The notes beneath the pieces were generated by a model. That model saw nothing but the letters and a program-made list of their open reading frames with translations, was not told the origin of the DNA and ran no database searches. The translations under genes were made by a program, and so were the position numbers. A stretch of DNA of 64,000 nucleotides. It comes from Petunia secreta. Lineage: Eukaryota; Streptophyta; Magnoliopsida; Solanales; Solanaceae. The DNA is taken from assembly GCA_029990175.1 (NCBI GenBank), contig JARKIP010000193.1, positions 186,001 to 250,000 on the forward strand. The letters are read 5' to 3'. Within the stretch, counting starts at the first letter, position 1. Each line of letters begins with the position of its first letter. This document shows, piece by piece, positions 20,229-30,999 of this stretch.

Positions 20229-23120
20229 ATGACCCGCTCTTCTAATAAAGAGTTGGTCATTTACGATCCTGAAATTGAAAGATCTTTGAGATTGTGCAAA
20301 AAAGGACAACCATCATCTTCTCAAAGCGTAATTTTTGAAAAAATGGAGCACCAATTAGGAGATGACAATAACCCATTGGGAGTCCCACCACCAATCCATG
20401 TAGAGGATCAGTTTGATGAAGTGGCACCAAGACCTGCAAACAGAATCCTAAGGGATTATGCTAGACCAGACCGCTTCAACTGTGAATCTAGTGTCAGGAA
20501 CCCACCTGTAGCAGCCAATAACTTTGACATTAGGACCGGCCTAATTCAAACAATTCAACAGTCTTGCACCTTTACTGGTGATCCAAGTGAAGATCCACAT
20601 AGTCATTTAATTGATTTCTTGGAACTAGTTGAAACTGCTAAATATAATGGAGTGCCTCCTGAAGCAATTAAGTTAAGACTATTTTCTTTTTCTTTAAAAG
20701 GAGATGCCAAGACTTGGTTGCGAAGTTTGCCTCGAGGTTCTATAACCACATGGGACCAGATGACACAAAAGTTTTTGAACAAATATTTTTCCCCTGCTAA
20801 AACAACAAAGTTAAGACAAGATATTTCTAATTTCTTGCAGACTGACACTGAGTCAGTTTATCAAGCATGGGAAAGATTAAAATCAATGTTAAGAAAATGT
20901 CCACATCATGACATTCCTGAACACATGCAGTTGTATATTTTCTATCATGGACTAACACGTTCTTCTAGAAATGTGATAGATGCAACTGCAGGAGGTTCAA
21001 TCATGGGAAAGACTACAGAAGAAGCATTGCAATTGCTGAATGAAATTTCTGAGAATGCCATCCAATGGCCATCTGATCGTGTAACCATCCAAAAGGCTGC
21101 CACGGTAAATCAGGCAGATGCTTTTAATACACTAACACAACAGATTGCCTCCTTGGCACAAAAGTTTGAATCTTTTCAGGTGAATACACAACAACCAATC
21201 CAGTCCGAGGCTTGTGACATGTGTGGAGGAAACCATCTTAACCATGAATGCCGAGCAAACAATCAGAATGATGAGCAGGCTAATGTGATCGGTTACAAGT
21301 CATACCCTTTTGGAAGCCCAATGGCACAGAAACATCCAGGATTTCAATGGAGCAATCCAAATGGTGCTGAGAACTCTCATAGCTTCCAGAAGCAACCAAC
21401 ACAGGGTCTACCTGGATACCAAAATCAAAATCGTGGGCAATCAAATTTCAGGCCATATCAACAAGCAGCTCCATATCAGCAAAGGCCTCAACAAGCTCAT
21501 TCAAGTCTTGATGACTTGTTGTACAAGTACATTAAGGCCACTGATGAAAAGATGGAAAGCCAAAACTCAACCCTCAAAAAATTGGAAATTCAGGTAAGCC
21601 AATTGTCAACTCTTGTTTCAGAAAAGATTCAAGGTCCCTTACCAAGCAATACGGAGAAAAATCCAAAGGAACACCTTAAGGCCATCTCCTTACGGTCAGG
21701 TAAGAATCTTGATAATCCATATGCTGACAGACAGGAAAAGAACCATTTTGAACACCAGGCAGCAAAGGGTAAGAATGTTGAAATACAATCTGATCCATCA
21801 GAAGAGAATGAAATCAAGAAAAAAGATGAAAAAAATTTTGAAAAAATAACTTCTCTCCCTGTGACAATCCCTTTTCCTCAAAAAATGAAAAGAGAAAGGC
21901 TTGACAATCAGTTTTCAAAGTTTTTGGAAATTTTAAAACAGATTCACATTAATATTCCTTTTACTTATGCTTTATTGCAAATGCCTTCATATGCTAAATT
22001 TTTGAAAGAAATTTTGTCAAGCAAAAGGAAATTGGAAGAAGTGTCTGTGGTAATGCTTACTGAAAAATGCAGTGCTATACTTCAAAATAAGCTACCACAA
22101 AAACTCGGTGATCCGGGAAGTTTTACAATTCCATGCACTTTGGGAGGAGTATATTTTGAAAAAGCACTTTGTGATTCTGGAGCTTCAATAAATCTGATGC
22201 CATTTTCTATTTTTAGAAAATTGGATCTTGGTGACATAAAAAATACTATTGTCTCTCTTCAATTTGCTGATCAAAGTACTAAGAAACCTAAGGGAATTAT
22301 TGAAAATGTGCTTGTGAGAGTAGATAAATTTGTTTTCCCTGTAGATTTCATAGTACTTGAAATGGAAGAATGTCCTGATGAGCCAATAATTTTGGGTAGA
22401 CCTTTTCTTGCTACAGGTAGAGCAATTATAGATGTCCATCAAGGACAACTAATTTTGAGAGTAGACGAAGAAAGAATCATTTTTTATATGCACAAGATTC
22501 TAAAATTTCCCGGAGATGAGACATCATCTTCTTGCTTTTCAATTGACATGATTAGTGATCTTGCAGATGAATTCAAAGATGACCAATTGATTTCAGACTC
22601 ATTGGAAAGATGCTTGGCCCAATCTGGCACAAGGCATGATGATGATCCGACAATTAGAAGTGAAGCTGAAATATTGGAAAATGATTCTGAAGAAGAGGGA
22701 GAAATGCTATCAGAAAATGTTCAGCCAAAAATTGAACTCAAAATTCTCCCTTCCCATTTAAAGTATGTTTATCTTGAGCCTAAATTATTTCCTGTAATAA
22801 TTTCATCTTCTCTGACTGCAGAACAGGAATATAAATTGATTGAAGTGTTGAGAGTACACAAAGGAGCCCTAGGGTGGACTATAGCTGACATCAAAGGCAT
22901 TAGTCCAGCTATTTGCACACACAGAATCCTCATGGAGGATAGCTACAAGCCAATAGTCCAACCCCAAAGGAGATTGAATCCAGCAATGCAGGAAGTTGTG
23001 AAAAATGAAATAATAAAACTTTTGGCTGCAGGTATTATTTACCCCCATTTCAGACAGCCCTTGGGTAAGTCCTGTTCAGGTGGTACCAAAGAAAGGAGGT
23101 ATGACAGTTGTAAAAAATGA
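20229..23120 (+). pseudogene. gag-pro: Athila-1 gag-protease and start of RT (frame shifted at its 3' end)
   Basis: 963 codons from ATG 20229. Residues ~90-270 form the retrotransposon gag domain (FSFSLKGDAKTWLRSLPRGS, NKYFSPAKTTKLRQDISNF). A near-canonical zinc knuckle CDMCGGNHLNHEC (C-x2-C-x3-H-x4-C) lies near residue 334, and a coiled-coil-like stretch lies around 425-460. The aspartic protease has its active site LCDSGASINLMP at Asp649 and the flap-region ILGRPFLATGRAIID near 720. The start of RT (QRRLNPAMQEVVKNEIIKLL) is near 910. At the C run 23042-23046 the frame departs from the family pattern, and about 26 out-of-frame codons follow. The pol frame resumes in another frame at the same point, which indicates a one-base length change in that run. 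Gag and Pol are normally made as one polyprotein in this group. Confidence 0.88.
23042..23046 (+). other. Frameshift site in the Athila-1 polyprotein (C homopolymer)
   Basis: A run of five C where the gag-pro frame leaves, and the pol frame enters, the conserved RT N-terminal region. Up to here frame 1 matches RT; just after it the +1-related frame does. A single extra base explains both. It could be a real inactivating mutation or a sequencing error in a homopolymer. Confidence 0.8.
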
Positions 23121-25623
23121 AAATAATGAACTCATACCTACCAGAACAGTAACAGGATGGAGAGTCTGTATTGATTACAGGCGTCTCAATGATGCCACAA
23201 GAAAAGATCATTTTCCTTTACCATTTATTGATCAAATGTTAGAAAGAGTAGCAGGATATGGTTTTTACTGTTTTCTTGATGGATATTCAGGGTATAACCA
23301 GATATCAATTGCACCAGAAGATCAGGATAAGACAACTTTCACATGTCCTCATAGAACCTATGCCTATAGGAGAATGCCTTTTGGTTTGTGTAATGCACCT
23401 GCTACATTTCAGCGTTGCATGTCAGCTATTTTCTCAGACATGACTGAAAAATTTTTGGAAATTTTTATGGATGATTTCACCCTTTTTGGTAAAACATTTG
23501 AAGATTGTCTTAATCACTTGACCTTAGTTCTTAAGAGATGTGAAGAGACAAATTTGATTCTTAATTGGGAGAAATGTCATTTTATGGTTACCGAGGGAAT
23601 TGTTTTAGGACATAAAATCACTGCTAAAGGGATAGAAGTTGATAAGGCAAAAATTGATCTTATAGCAGGATTACCCCCTCCCACAACTGTTAAAGGCATT
23701 AGAAGTTTTCTAGGTCATGCAGGTTTTTACAGACGGTTCATAAAAGATTTTTCAAAGATTTCAAAACCGTTGACTAACCTCTTGATGAAAGATGTTAAGT
23801 TTGATTTTTCAGGAGATTGTATGAAAGCTTTTGACACTCTTAAGGAGAAATTATCATCTGCCCCTATAGTTGTGTCCCCTGATTGGAACCAACCTTTTGA
23901 GGTCATGTGTGATGCTAGTGATACAGCCGTTGGAGCTGTTTTAGGCCAGAGAAAAGATAAAATTTTCCGTCCCATTTACTATGCCAGTAGAACATTGAAT
24001 GAAGCTCAACTCAACTATGCCACAACAGAAAAGGAACTACTGGCAGTAGTATTTGCTTTTGATAAGTTTCGTTCCTATTTGATAGGAACCAAGGTCACTG
24101 TTTTTACTGACCATGCAGCTTTAAAATACCTCTTAGCAAAGAAAGATGCCCGCCCTAGATTGTTAAGATGGATTTTACTTCTCCAGGAGTTTGACCTTGA
24201 AATAAAAGACAGGAAAGGGACAGAAAATCAGGTAGCTGACCATTTGTCTAGATTAGAGAACCCTCCTCTTGAGTCTAGTGATATAAAAGAAGAGTTTCCA
24301 GATGAACACATCTTTTCTGTCAGCTCAGTAGTGACTCAACCACCCTGGTTTGCAGATATTGCAAATTACTTGGTTGGAAAATGGACACCTAGAGATCTCT
24401 CTTACCAACAGAGGAAAAAACTTATATCGGATGCTAAATATTATCTGTGGGATGACCCTTACTTGTTTAGAATTTGTGCAGATAATATCATTAGAAGATG
24501 TGTACCTGAAGATGAAATACCAAAGATCTTGTTTCATTGTCATGATGGAGCAATTGGAGGACATTATGCTGCAAACCGAACTGCTTTCAAGGTTTTGGAA
24601 GCTGGATTCTTCTGGCCAACACTTTTTAAGGATGCCCGGTTGTATGTTGCACAATGTGATAGATGTCAGAGAATAGGTAATATCACAAGGAGAGATGAGA
24701 TGCCATTGCAATCTATTCAGGTATGTGAAATATTTGATGTCTGGGGTATAGATTTTATGGGACCTTTTCCTTCATCTCATTCATTTGAATATATCCTTGT
24801 GGCTGTTGACTATGTTTCACGATGGGTTGAAGCTATTCCCACAAGAAAGAATGATGCTCGAACTGTGTGCAATTTTCTCAAAAAAAATATTTTTACCAGA
24901 TTTGGCACACCACGAGTCATCATTAGTGACCAAGGGACTCATTTCATGAATAAGCAATTTTCTGCTTTATTGTCAAAATATAGTGTGACTCATAAAACTG
25001 AAACACCGTATCATGCTCAAACTCAAGGGCAAGTTGAGGTTTCCAACCGTGAACTAAAAAGAATTCTTGAAAAAACTGTTGGAATCTCAAGAAAAGACTG
25101 GGCTTTAAAATTAGATGATGCATTATGGGCATACCGAACGGCGTTCAAAACGCCGATTGGAACATCTCCATATAAATTAGTCTTTGGAAAAGCTTGCCAT
25201 TTGCCTGTTGAATTGGAACACAAAGCCTTTTGGGCACTGAAAGCATTGAACTTTGACTTAACCTCTGCTGGTAAAAATAGATTTTTGCAGGTTAATGAGT
25301 TGGATGAACTGAGGATGGAAGCCTATGAAAATGCCAATATTTATAAAGAAAAAACAAAAAAATGGCATGACAATTTGATCCGACCAAAAAATTTTAAAAT
25401 TGGAGATCAGGTACTTCTTTACAATAGCCGTCTCAGGCTATTCCCAGGAAAACTGAAATCCAGGTGGACAGGTCCTTACAATGTTACAAATGTTACTCCA
25501 TACGGAGCAATTGAAATTCAACAAAGCAATGGAGGAGAGAAATTTAAGGTCAATGGTCACAGGCTAAAATTGTACTTTGGAGGACATTTTGAACAACACC
25601 CTTCAGTAACCATGATAGTATGA
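23080..25623 (+). CDS. pol: Athila-1 Pol: reverse transcriptase, RNase H, integrase
   Basis: 847 codons open from the Met at 23080; the true frame begins upstream at the 23042-23046 shift. RT motifs are GWRVCIDYRRLN (~25), DGYSGYNQI, MPFGLCNAPATFQ and the active site IFMDDF (~130). RNase H begins at FEVMCDASDTAVGAVLGQR (~272), with YATTEKELLAVVFAFDKFR and FTDHAALKYLL. Integrase has the HHCC zinc domain (His486 FHCHDGAIGGH to CDRCQR ~531). Its core residues are Asp in WGIDFMGP (~558), Asp617 in ISDQGTHF and Glu653 in QVEVSNRELK. The C-terminal region includes FPGKLKSRWTGPYNV. No stop interrupts it. These enzymes copy the element RNA into DNA in cytoplasmic particles and insert it into nuclear DNA. 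Its closest counterpart here is the decayed copy at 59669-62307. Confidence 0.93.
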   Translation: MVPKKGGMTVVKNENNELIPTRTVTGWRVCIDYRRLNDATRKDHFPLPFIDQMLERVAGYGFYCFLDGYSGYNQISIAPEDQDKTTFTCPHRTYAYRRMPFGLCNAPATFQRCMSAIFSDMTEKFLEIFMDDFTLFGKTFEDCLNHLTLVLKRCEETNLILNWEKCHFMVTEGIVLGHKITAKGIEVDKAKIDLIAGLPPPTTVKGIRSFLGHAGFYRRFIKDFSKISKPLTNLLMKDVKFDFSGDCMKAFDTLKEKLSSAPIVVSPDWNQPFEVMCDASDTAVGAVLGQRKDKIFRPIYYASRTLNEAQLNYATTEKELLAVVFAFDKFRSYLIGTKVTVFTDHAALKYLLAKKDARPRLLRWILLLQEFDLEIKDRKGTENQVADHLSRLENPPLESSDIKEEFPDEHIFSVSSVVTQPPWFADIANYLVGKWTPRDLSYQQRKKLISDAKYYLWDDPYLFRICADNIIRRCVPEDEIPKILFHCHDGAIGGHYAANRTAFKVLEAGFFWPTLFKDARLYVAQCDRCQRIGNITRRDEMPLQSIQVCEIFDVWGIDFMGPFPSSHSFEYILVAVDYVSRWVEAIPTRKNDARTVCNFLKKNIFTRFGTPRVIISDQGTHFMNKQFSALLSKYSVTHKTETPYHAQTQGQVEVSNRELKRILEKTVGISRKDWALKLDDALWAYRTAFKTPIGTSPYKLVFGKACHLPVELEHKAFWALKALNFDLTSAGKNRFLQVNELDELRMEAYENANIYKEKTKKWHDNLIRPKNFKIGDQVLLYNSRLRLFPGKLKSRWTGPYNVTNVTPYGAIEIQQSNGGEKFKVNGHRLKLYFGGHFEQHPSVTMIV

Positions 25624-27270
25624 TGAGTGCCACAGTTACTACGTCGAGCTGACGACGTTAAACTCAGAACTATGGTTCTTTATCCCGTAGCCATTGAGGG
25701 TGAAGCAATGGAGCCTCATAAGTCCAACTTAGATCTGACTAATTAAATGCTTAACCAATTGATCTGGTCAATATCCAAATTATTGTACAACCGGAACATC
25801 TCATGAAGGCCTCTACAAAAACAGAGTCACCTAGACAGGAGTAACTCCATGGTGATCGGTATGCCTAAGTTACTGGTTGGTTAACCATTCAATTGTCCAA
25901 ATCTAATGTTGGCACAGGTAATTTTCTAGTTTATAGTCAAACTAGGACCTAATGACTGATAAGGTCTAAAAATAATTCAGTCTATTACACATAGAACATG
26001 TGTGGTCACAGTTTCTTTCAAGCTTTCTTCTGTGATCGTATATTTGAAAGCCAAAAAGATTTTTATTTTACTAATAAAATAATATTTTTATTATTAGAAG
26101 GTATTTTCTAAAAAAAATATTTTCATCCAGGAGAATGAAATGTTCAAGTATGAGGGAGGTTATTTATATATTATATACTATTTTTCTTATTATTTATGGT
26201 CTTAATTGTAGGTTTTTAATTAACAATATAAATTTTTTTTTATTATGTTCAATATTATTTCTTTTTATATTCACCATATGATTTTTCATGTCTATGATTT
26301 TGACGTTGTGAAAGCAAGAGCAAACATCTTCAACTCAGAAAATCATTAGAATTGAGAAAAATTATGATCACAAAGAAGGTAGAATCAATGACTTGGCTAG
26401 AACTTGCTCTGAATGTTCTTCGAGGCGAAATAATGGATGATACTGATTTTTGAAAAATGAAATTAGGCCTTCTTTGATACACAATTCAAGCCTCTCAATT
26501 TTCTATCCAAATATACATATTTTTACCTTTTCGAACCCTTCTTTGAGCCTTAATACTATTTTTTTTCTACACCATGATATATTACCCAACCAAAAAAAAA
26601 AAAATAAATAAATAAAGAGATATATATGATATATGTATATATTGTTTACATATATATAAAGAAAAAAAAAGAGTTATTATTTCTTCCAGCTTTGAATGAG
26701 CAAAGATTAAACATCACCAAAAGGAAGAAATATTACCAAAAAAAAAAAAAAACAATGTTGTGAATATATAATTCATAGCACAAAAAAAAAAAAAAATGTA
26801 TTACCGAATGGAGAAAATTTTGAGAAATGTTAGCTTCAAGCTGGAAGAAGAACAGTCACTATCAAATATCCTTATCCTACCAGCCTGAAACCTAACATTA
26901 CAAGCCATGAAAAGTCCTAAAAAGATTTTGAAAGTCAGTATTGAATCTATATTAGTGGAGATGAACATGATGAGCAAGCCTATGGACAAGACTATGATAC
27001 TTATTGAATACATGATCATAACTCTATCAATTTTGAAAGATTCAAGGGGAGAAGGTTGCAAGTTCTTGTTGATCAAGTCAAAATTCAGAAATAAGTTAAA
27101 GAATTTGGTGAAGTAAAAAGAATAATTGCATTGATCATGATGAAGGAAGTTTATCTTGAACAAATTTTCTATCCTACAAAGATCATGAGTTTTGAATAAA
27201 ATATTTTTATTAAAAAATATATATATATATATATATATTTCTTTTTCCTCGAGGACGAGCAAAGATTCAA
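25624..27270 (+). other. 3' untranslated region of Athila-1
   Basis: About 1.6 kb after pol with many A runs and an (AT) tract at 27216-27239. No sense-strand env-like ORF is visible. A 153-codon minus-strand ORF (27262-26801) contains one or two hydrophobic segments (for example SIIVLSIGLLIMFIS) but begins in the simple repeat. It has no support beyond its length. Confidence 0.5.
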
Positions 27271-27283
27271 GTATGGGGGAATT
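27271..27283 (+). other. Polypurine tract of Athila-1
   Basis: gtatgggggaatt immediately precedes the 3' LTR start tgatgg. The preceding cgaggacgagcaaag is the typical Athila PPT context. Confidence 0.85.
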
Positions 27284-28591
27284 TGATGGATATAATTTAT
27301 TGATATATTTTTATAGTTAAATATTAAGTATTTTAAATAAAACGTGAATAAATATATCCATCTCTCGCATATTTTCTAACATATTTTGCAGGAAGAAGAA
27401 GATATTCAAAGTGAATAAAAATAAGAGAAAAATCATTGATGATTTCACTATTCATAGTGCGACTATAACACTGATAGTCATGTCCGTGATTTTTATACGC
27501 TGAAGAACAAAGAGCAAGACGGAAGAAATCTTCTCTCTTCAACTCACCTTTGCATCTATGAAGAACTCATTAATTTCACCTTACCTAGGCATCTTTGGAA
27601 GCCTTAAGCTTATGGTTTCATCTATAAATAGATGGCCAAAGTTTGTAAGAAAGATATCAATTCACTTGCAAGATTTCTCTTGCTTTCCCTTTCTTTCTCT
27701 CTTTTAAAGTTTGTGTAGTTTTCATCTTTTTTAGAAGAAATACTACTTTCTTCATAGTCTTTATATTTTTAAAGTTATTCTTACTCCATAATGGAGTAAT
27801 CTCTTTTGTTGGGATAGTTGATGAAACTCAGTATTATTTATAATACTTATCTCAGTTTTAATGCATGCTTGGCCTGAAACTTTCTAATCAAATTTTAATA
27901 CTGTGCTAGAATTATAGTTTTTACTTAATCAATATTTTCACATCCCTCTATTTTATCTCCAGGTTATTATTATATTAATTTTGTAATTCTCACGGAGCAA
28001 AATTAATGTATGATAACTGACGAATAAAATAGTATAGTAAAAACTATTTTTCCAAGTCCGTAATCTTGTTTACCTCAGTTTTAATTCTCACGGAGGAATT
28101 GTTGTAGGTAAGATTATTGATTTTCCGTAAAAATATTCTCACGAAGTTTTTACTACTTTTTAGCACAATTCAGGCAAGAAAAATATTTCGGTTTAATCGT
28201 CACTAGTTATAATTTGATTAATATGCATAACCTCACGGAGTGTTATTAATTGATTATTTTTTAGTGAGAAAAATATAATTGAATTAGCAATAAGCAATTA
28301 TTCTTAAGAGAAATACATGTCAAAACTGAGATATTTATTATAAGTATTACCAAGTGAATTCAACGATTCCCAACTCTTTTTAAATTTGAAATCTTTCGGA
28401 AGTTCTTTCTTTTAGTTTAAGTAAATTTAAATTAAAAACTCACTTTTCATCAATTTGATTCTCTCAAATAGTAATTAAAATACTACAAGTCCGTAGCATA
28501 GAATACTCAATCTCTGTGGGACGATATCTTAAACTATATTAGAATTTGACAAGAACGAGCAAACAATTCCTATGCACTTTGGACCTCGTCA
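27284..28591 (+). repeat. 3' LTR of Athila-1
   Basis: 1308 bp, matching 17486-18793 with seven transitions and no indel that I could find. It is followed by the target duplication cgcgt. Confidence 0.95.
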
Positions 28592-28670
28592 CGCGTCTAC
28601 TGCTATCACTGGTCGACAATACCTCCACCCGTCTATTGATGGCTTGAAAGCAACAAACATATACATAAAC
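28592..28670 (-). pseudogene. MULE transposase, start of catalytic core (right of the Athila-1 insertion)
   Basis: After a tttcag acceptor (AG at 28672-28671) the frame reads FMYMFVAFKPSIDGWRYC then RPVIAVDA. This is the start of the MULE transposase domain with the first catalytic Asp. It runs into the 5-bp target duplication at 28592-28596. Reading on from 17485 across a single copy of the duplication keeps the frame, so the exon was intact when Athila-1 inserted. Confidence 0.85.
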
Positions 28671-28747
28671 CTGAAACATTTTAAAAAATTCTTAGAAAGT
28701 TTTCAATTTCCGTATAGCAATCGAACTCACTTTTGAGAAATGCTTAC
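28671..28747 (-). other. Short intron of the MULE transposase
   Basis: 77 bases on the minus strand, donor gtaagc (28747) and acceptor tttcag (28671). It splits an Arg codon (CG|G), and splicing joins ...DSLNR to FMYMF, matching the family. Confidence 0.75.
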
Positions 28748-29898
28748 CGATTAAGACTGTCTATCCTTAGATTTGTGTGAGCGCCTGGATTTCTCTCTTT
28801 CAGCACATGCAAGTATGAAGGGAGCAGATGATAATGCTCATCAGGCCGCCCCCTAATTAATGCGTTTGCTGCCTGAATTGAACGCCATGCCTTGTGATAT
28901 CCTATTTCAACCCCGTGTATCCTTCTCATTTCGTTGACAATAAATGTTGGTTTAACTTCTGTTCTGTTGTCGCGTATGTTTTCAAGAAAGTATTCACATA
29001 TCAATGTTGATGTGGCATGTTTTTGATCAGCCTTCTTAACGTCAACGGAGCATGTATGTGTATTCTGAAACTTAATTACCTTAAACAGTGAGGAATCTTT
29101 TATCCTTTTTGCTCTGATGTTCCAATCACAGTTTGGATCGATGCATTTCAGTTCATATCTCGTTCTATTTGATCTGATAACCTTGAACTCAAAATATTCC
29201 TTGATTGCCATCTTGACAAAACACTTCATCATGGTTTCTTTGGTGTCAAATGTTGAGTATGCTGCTACATCTTTCGATGATACATCTCATGTTAATATCA
29301 TCGCTGGAGATTGTTTCTGTTTTACCCTGGACCTTTTCCGTTTGATCCTGGCAGCTGGTGTGCTACTAGGGCATTCAAATGTTGGCACTGGTGACTGAAA
29401 TTGAGTATTGTTTGGTTGCAGTGTTTCAGCAATGCCAGGCGTTTCAAGTGCTAGGTTGGAGTCGATCTGCATTATCAAGCCTCCCTCTTGTTGTGGAAGC
29501 TCTGTGCACGGAGTATGATTATTTTAAATTGCTTGAATGCAGTCGATCTGCATTATCAGGGTTCCCTCCTGGGGTGAAACTTCTGTACGAGGAGTTTGAT
29601 TCTCTAGCTTGTCAATCACGAAACGGCTATTCTTGAAAGTTGGATCATTCCTCAACAAAAGCATGCATGTCCTCAGTTCTTCTTCTGTAGTTACAAGCAT
29701 TCCTCTGCTCGAGTCCATTCTAATATCAAACCATATATTGACAGTGCCTGTGAAATGTGTTGCTTCACAAATCTTGTGCATGAAAGTTTTGAATTCAATC
29801 ATTTCATTAACGAGCAGAAGTTTTGTTTCATGATCCATGTACTTGTAATCTTTTGTCCAATTCCCATTGAAAGCAATAACCAAACAAAGTGTATCCAT
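28748..29898 (-). pseudogene. MULE transposase, N-terminal coding exon with MuDR DNA-binding domain
   Basis: The start is ATG at 29898 (protein begins MDTLCLVIAFNGNW), directly after an intron acceptor. The N-terminal part (to about 29600) resembles the PB1-like region of MULE proteins. An Arg/Lys-rich stretch (RIKRKRSRVKQKQ, about 29300) may be a nuclear signal. From 29232 on there is the MuDR-type DNA-binding domain: ELKCIDPNCDWNIRAKRIK with C-x4-C, then THTC as the H-x-C pair, then KPTFIVNEMRRIHGVEIGY. Two stop codons lie in the same frame, TAA at 29524-29526 and TGA at 29287-29289. There is no frameshift, so the exon is otherwise preserved. The gene is a pseudogene both by these stops and by the Athila insertion. 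Confidence 0.82.
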
Positions 29899-30830
29899 TC
29901 TGCAATGAATAAGTAAACCAGAGAAAGAATTGTGTTAGTATGAAGTTCAGTCTTAATAACGATGGCAATAAGTAATCACAAAGTCTTGAGGTTCCTTCTT
30001 TCAGTTTATAAAAAGCTTTTTACGGCATGTGGATTGAAGTTCAGTTCATGTGGACTTAAGTTATAGCATAAGGATTGAACCAATGAAGTTCAGTCTTATA
30101 AACTGAAGTTCAGTCCTAGTGTGCTGGTAATTAACACGGCAATGCCAATAAGTAATCGCAAAGTCTTGAGGTTTCTTTTTTCAGTTTATAAATGAACTTT
30201 TCACCCCTTAAGGACTGAAATTCAGTCATAATGAACTGAATTTTAGTTCAAACTTCAGTGGTACTATGCTGATAACACGACAATGGTAATACTGATGTTC
30301 AGTCATCAACGGCACATCGAGGTATTAAAACTACTAATTTTTAAACAAATTTCTCTGAATTCAGTTCACATAGATTGAAACTCAGTCCTAATGCAGCATA
30401 ACGTAAAATTCAAACGTAAAATACTAATGAACTGAATTTTAGTTCAAACTTCAGTGCTAGTATGCTTATACTTAATACAAAAATGGCGATACTGATGTTC
30501 AGTCATCAACGGCACATCGAGGTATAAAAACTAGTAAATTTTAAACGAATTTCTCTGAATTCAGTTCACATTGATTGAAACTCAGTCCTAATGCAGCATA
30601 ACGTAAAATTCAAACATAAAATACTTAATGAACTGAATTTTAGTTCAAACTTCAGTGCTAGTATGCTTATACTTAACACAAAAAACGGCGATACTGATGT
30701 TCAGTCATCAACGGCACATCGAGGTATAAAAACTAGTAAATTTTAAACGAATTTCTCTGAATTCAGTTCATATTGATTGAAACTCAGTCGTAATGCAGCA
30801 TAACGTATAATTCAAACGTAGAATACTTAC
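29899..30830 (-). other. 5' untranslated intron of the MULE transposase, repeat-rich
   Basis: On the minus strand a gtaagt donor (30830-30825) and a ttgcag acceptor (AG at 29901-29900, one base before the ATG) define a 931-base intron. It contains three tandem ~200-bp units and, nearer the ATG, two ~170-bp diverged units (about 29955-30110 and 30130-30230) sharing 'caataagtaatc(a/g)caaagtcttgaggtt'. The motif ttcagtcc/ggactgaa recurs throughout. Confidence 0.55.
30230..30828. repeat. Three tandem ~200-bp units in the MULE 5' region
   Basis: The marker actgatgttcagtcatcaa occurs at 30291, 30491 and 30693 (periods 200 and 202). Each unit continues with cggcacatcgaggtat, then gaattcagttcaca and taatgcagcataacgta. 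The copies are 90% or more alike by eye. A partial unit precedes the first. Confidence 0.9.
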
Positions 30831-30944
30831 AATTTTGAAGCAAAACTTGTGAAGAAATTTGAAAAATTGAGATTGGGGCGTGAAGAATTGGTGAAGAGAT
30901 TTCAGCAGCAGCAGCGACAAAGTATGGAGAATAACGAACTCTTT

Positions 30945-30962
30945 GTTGTATATATAAAACGA
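30945..30962 (-). promoter_or_regulatory. TATA-like promoter of the MULE transposase
   Basis: On the minus strand tttatatataca lies about 30 bases before a pyrimidine- and CTG-rich leader that ends in the intron donor at 30830. The position suits the core promoter of the transposase transcript. Confidence 0.4.
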
Positions 30963-30999
30963 GGGGTAATTTAGTCTTTTTCGTTTTTATTTATTGTGG

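Larger units (their letters stand above)
17486..28591 (+). mobile_element. Athila-type Ty3-gypsy LTR retrotransposon, complete (Athila-1, 11106 bp)
   Basis: Two 1308-bp LTRs (17486-18793 and 27284-28591) flank a tRNA-Asp type PBS, a long leader, a gag-protease-RT-RNaseH-integrase reading frame and a PPT. The target-site duplication cgcgt is perfect (17481-17485 and 28592-28596). I count seven LTR differences, all transitions, about 0.5%, so the insertion is recent. It lies within a MULE transposase exon. The coding frame has one obvious lesion, a single-base shift near 23042-23046. No env-like ORF is evident on the sense strand. Confidence 0.95.

Noticed and set aside
29117..29833. Plus-strand ORFs opposite the MULE transposase exon
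   Set aside because: Shadows of the minus-strand coding frame.
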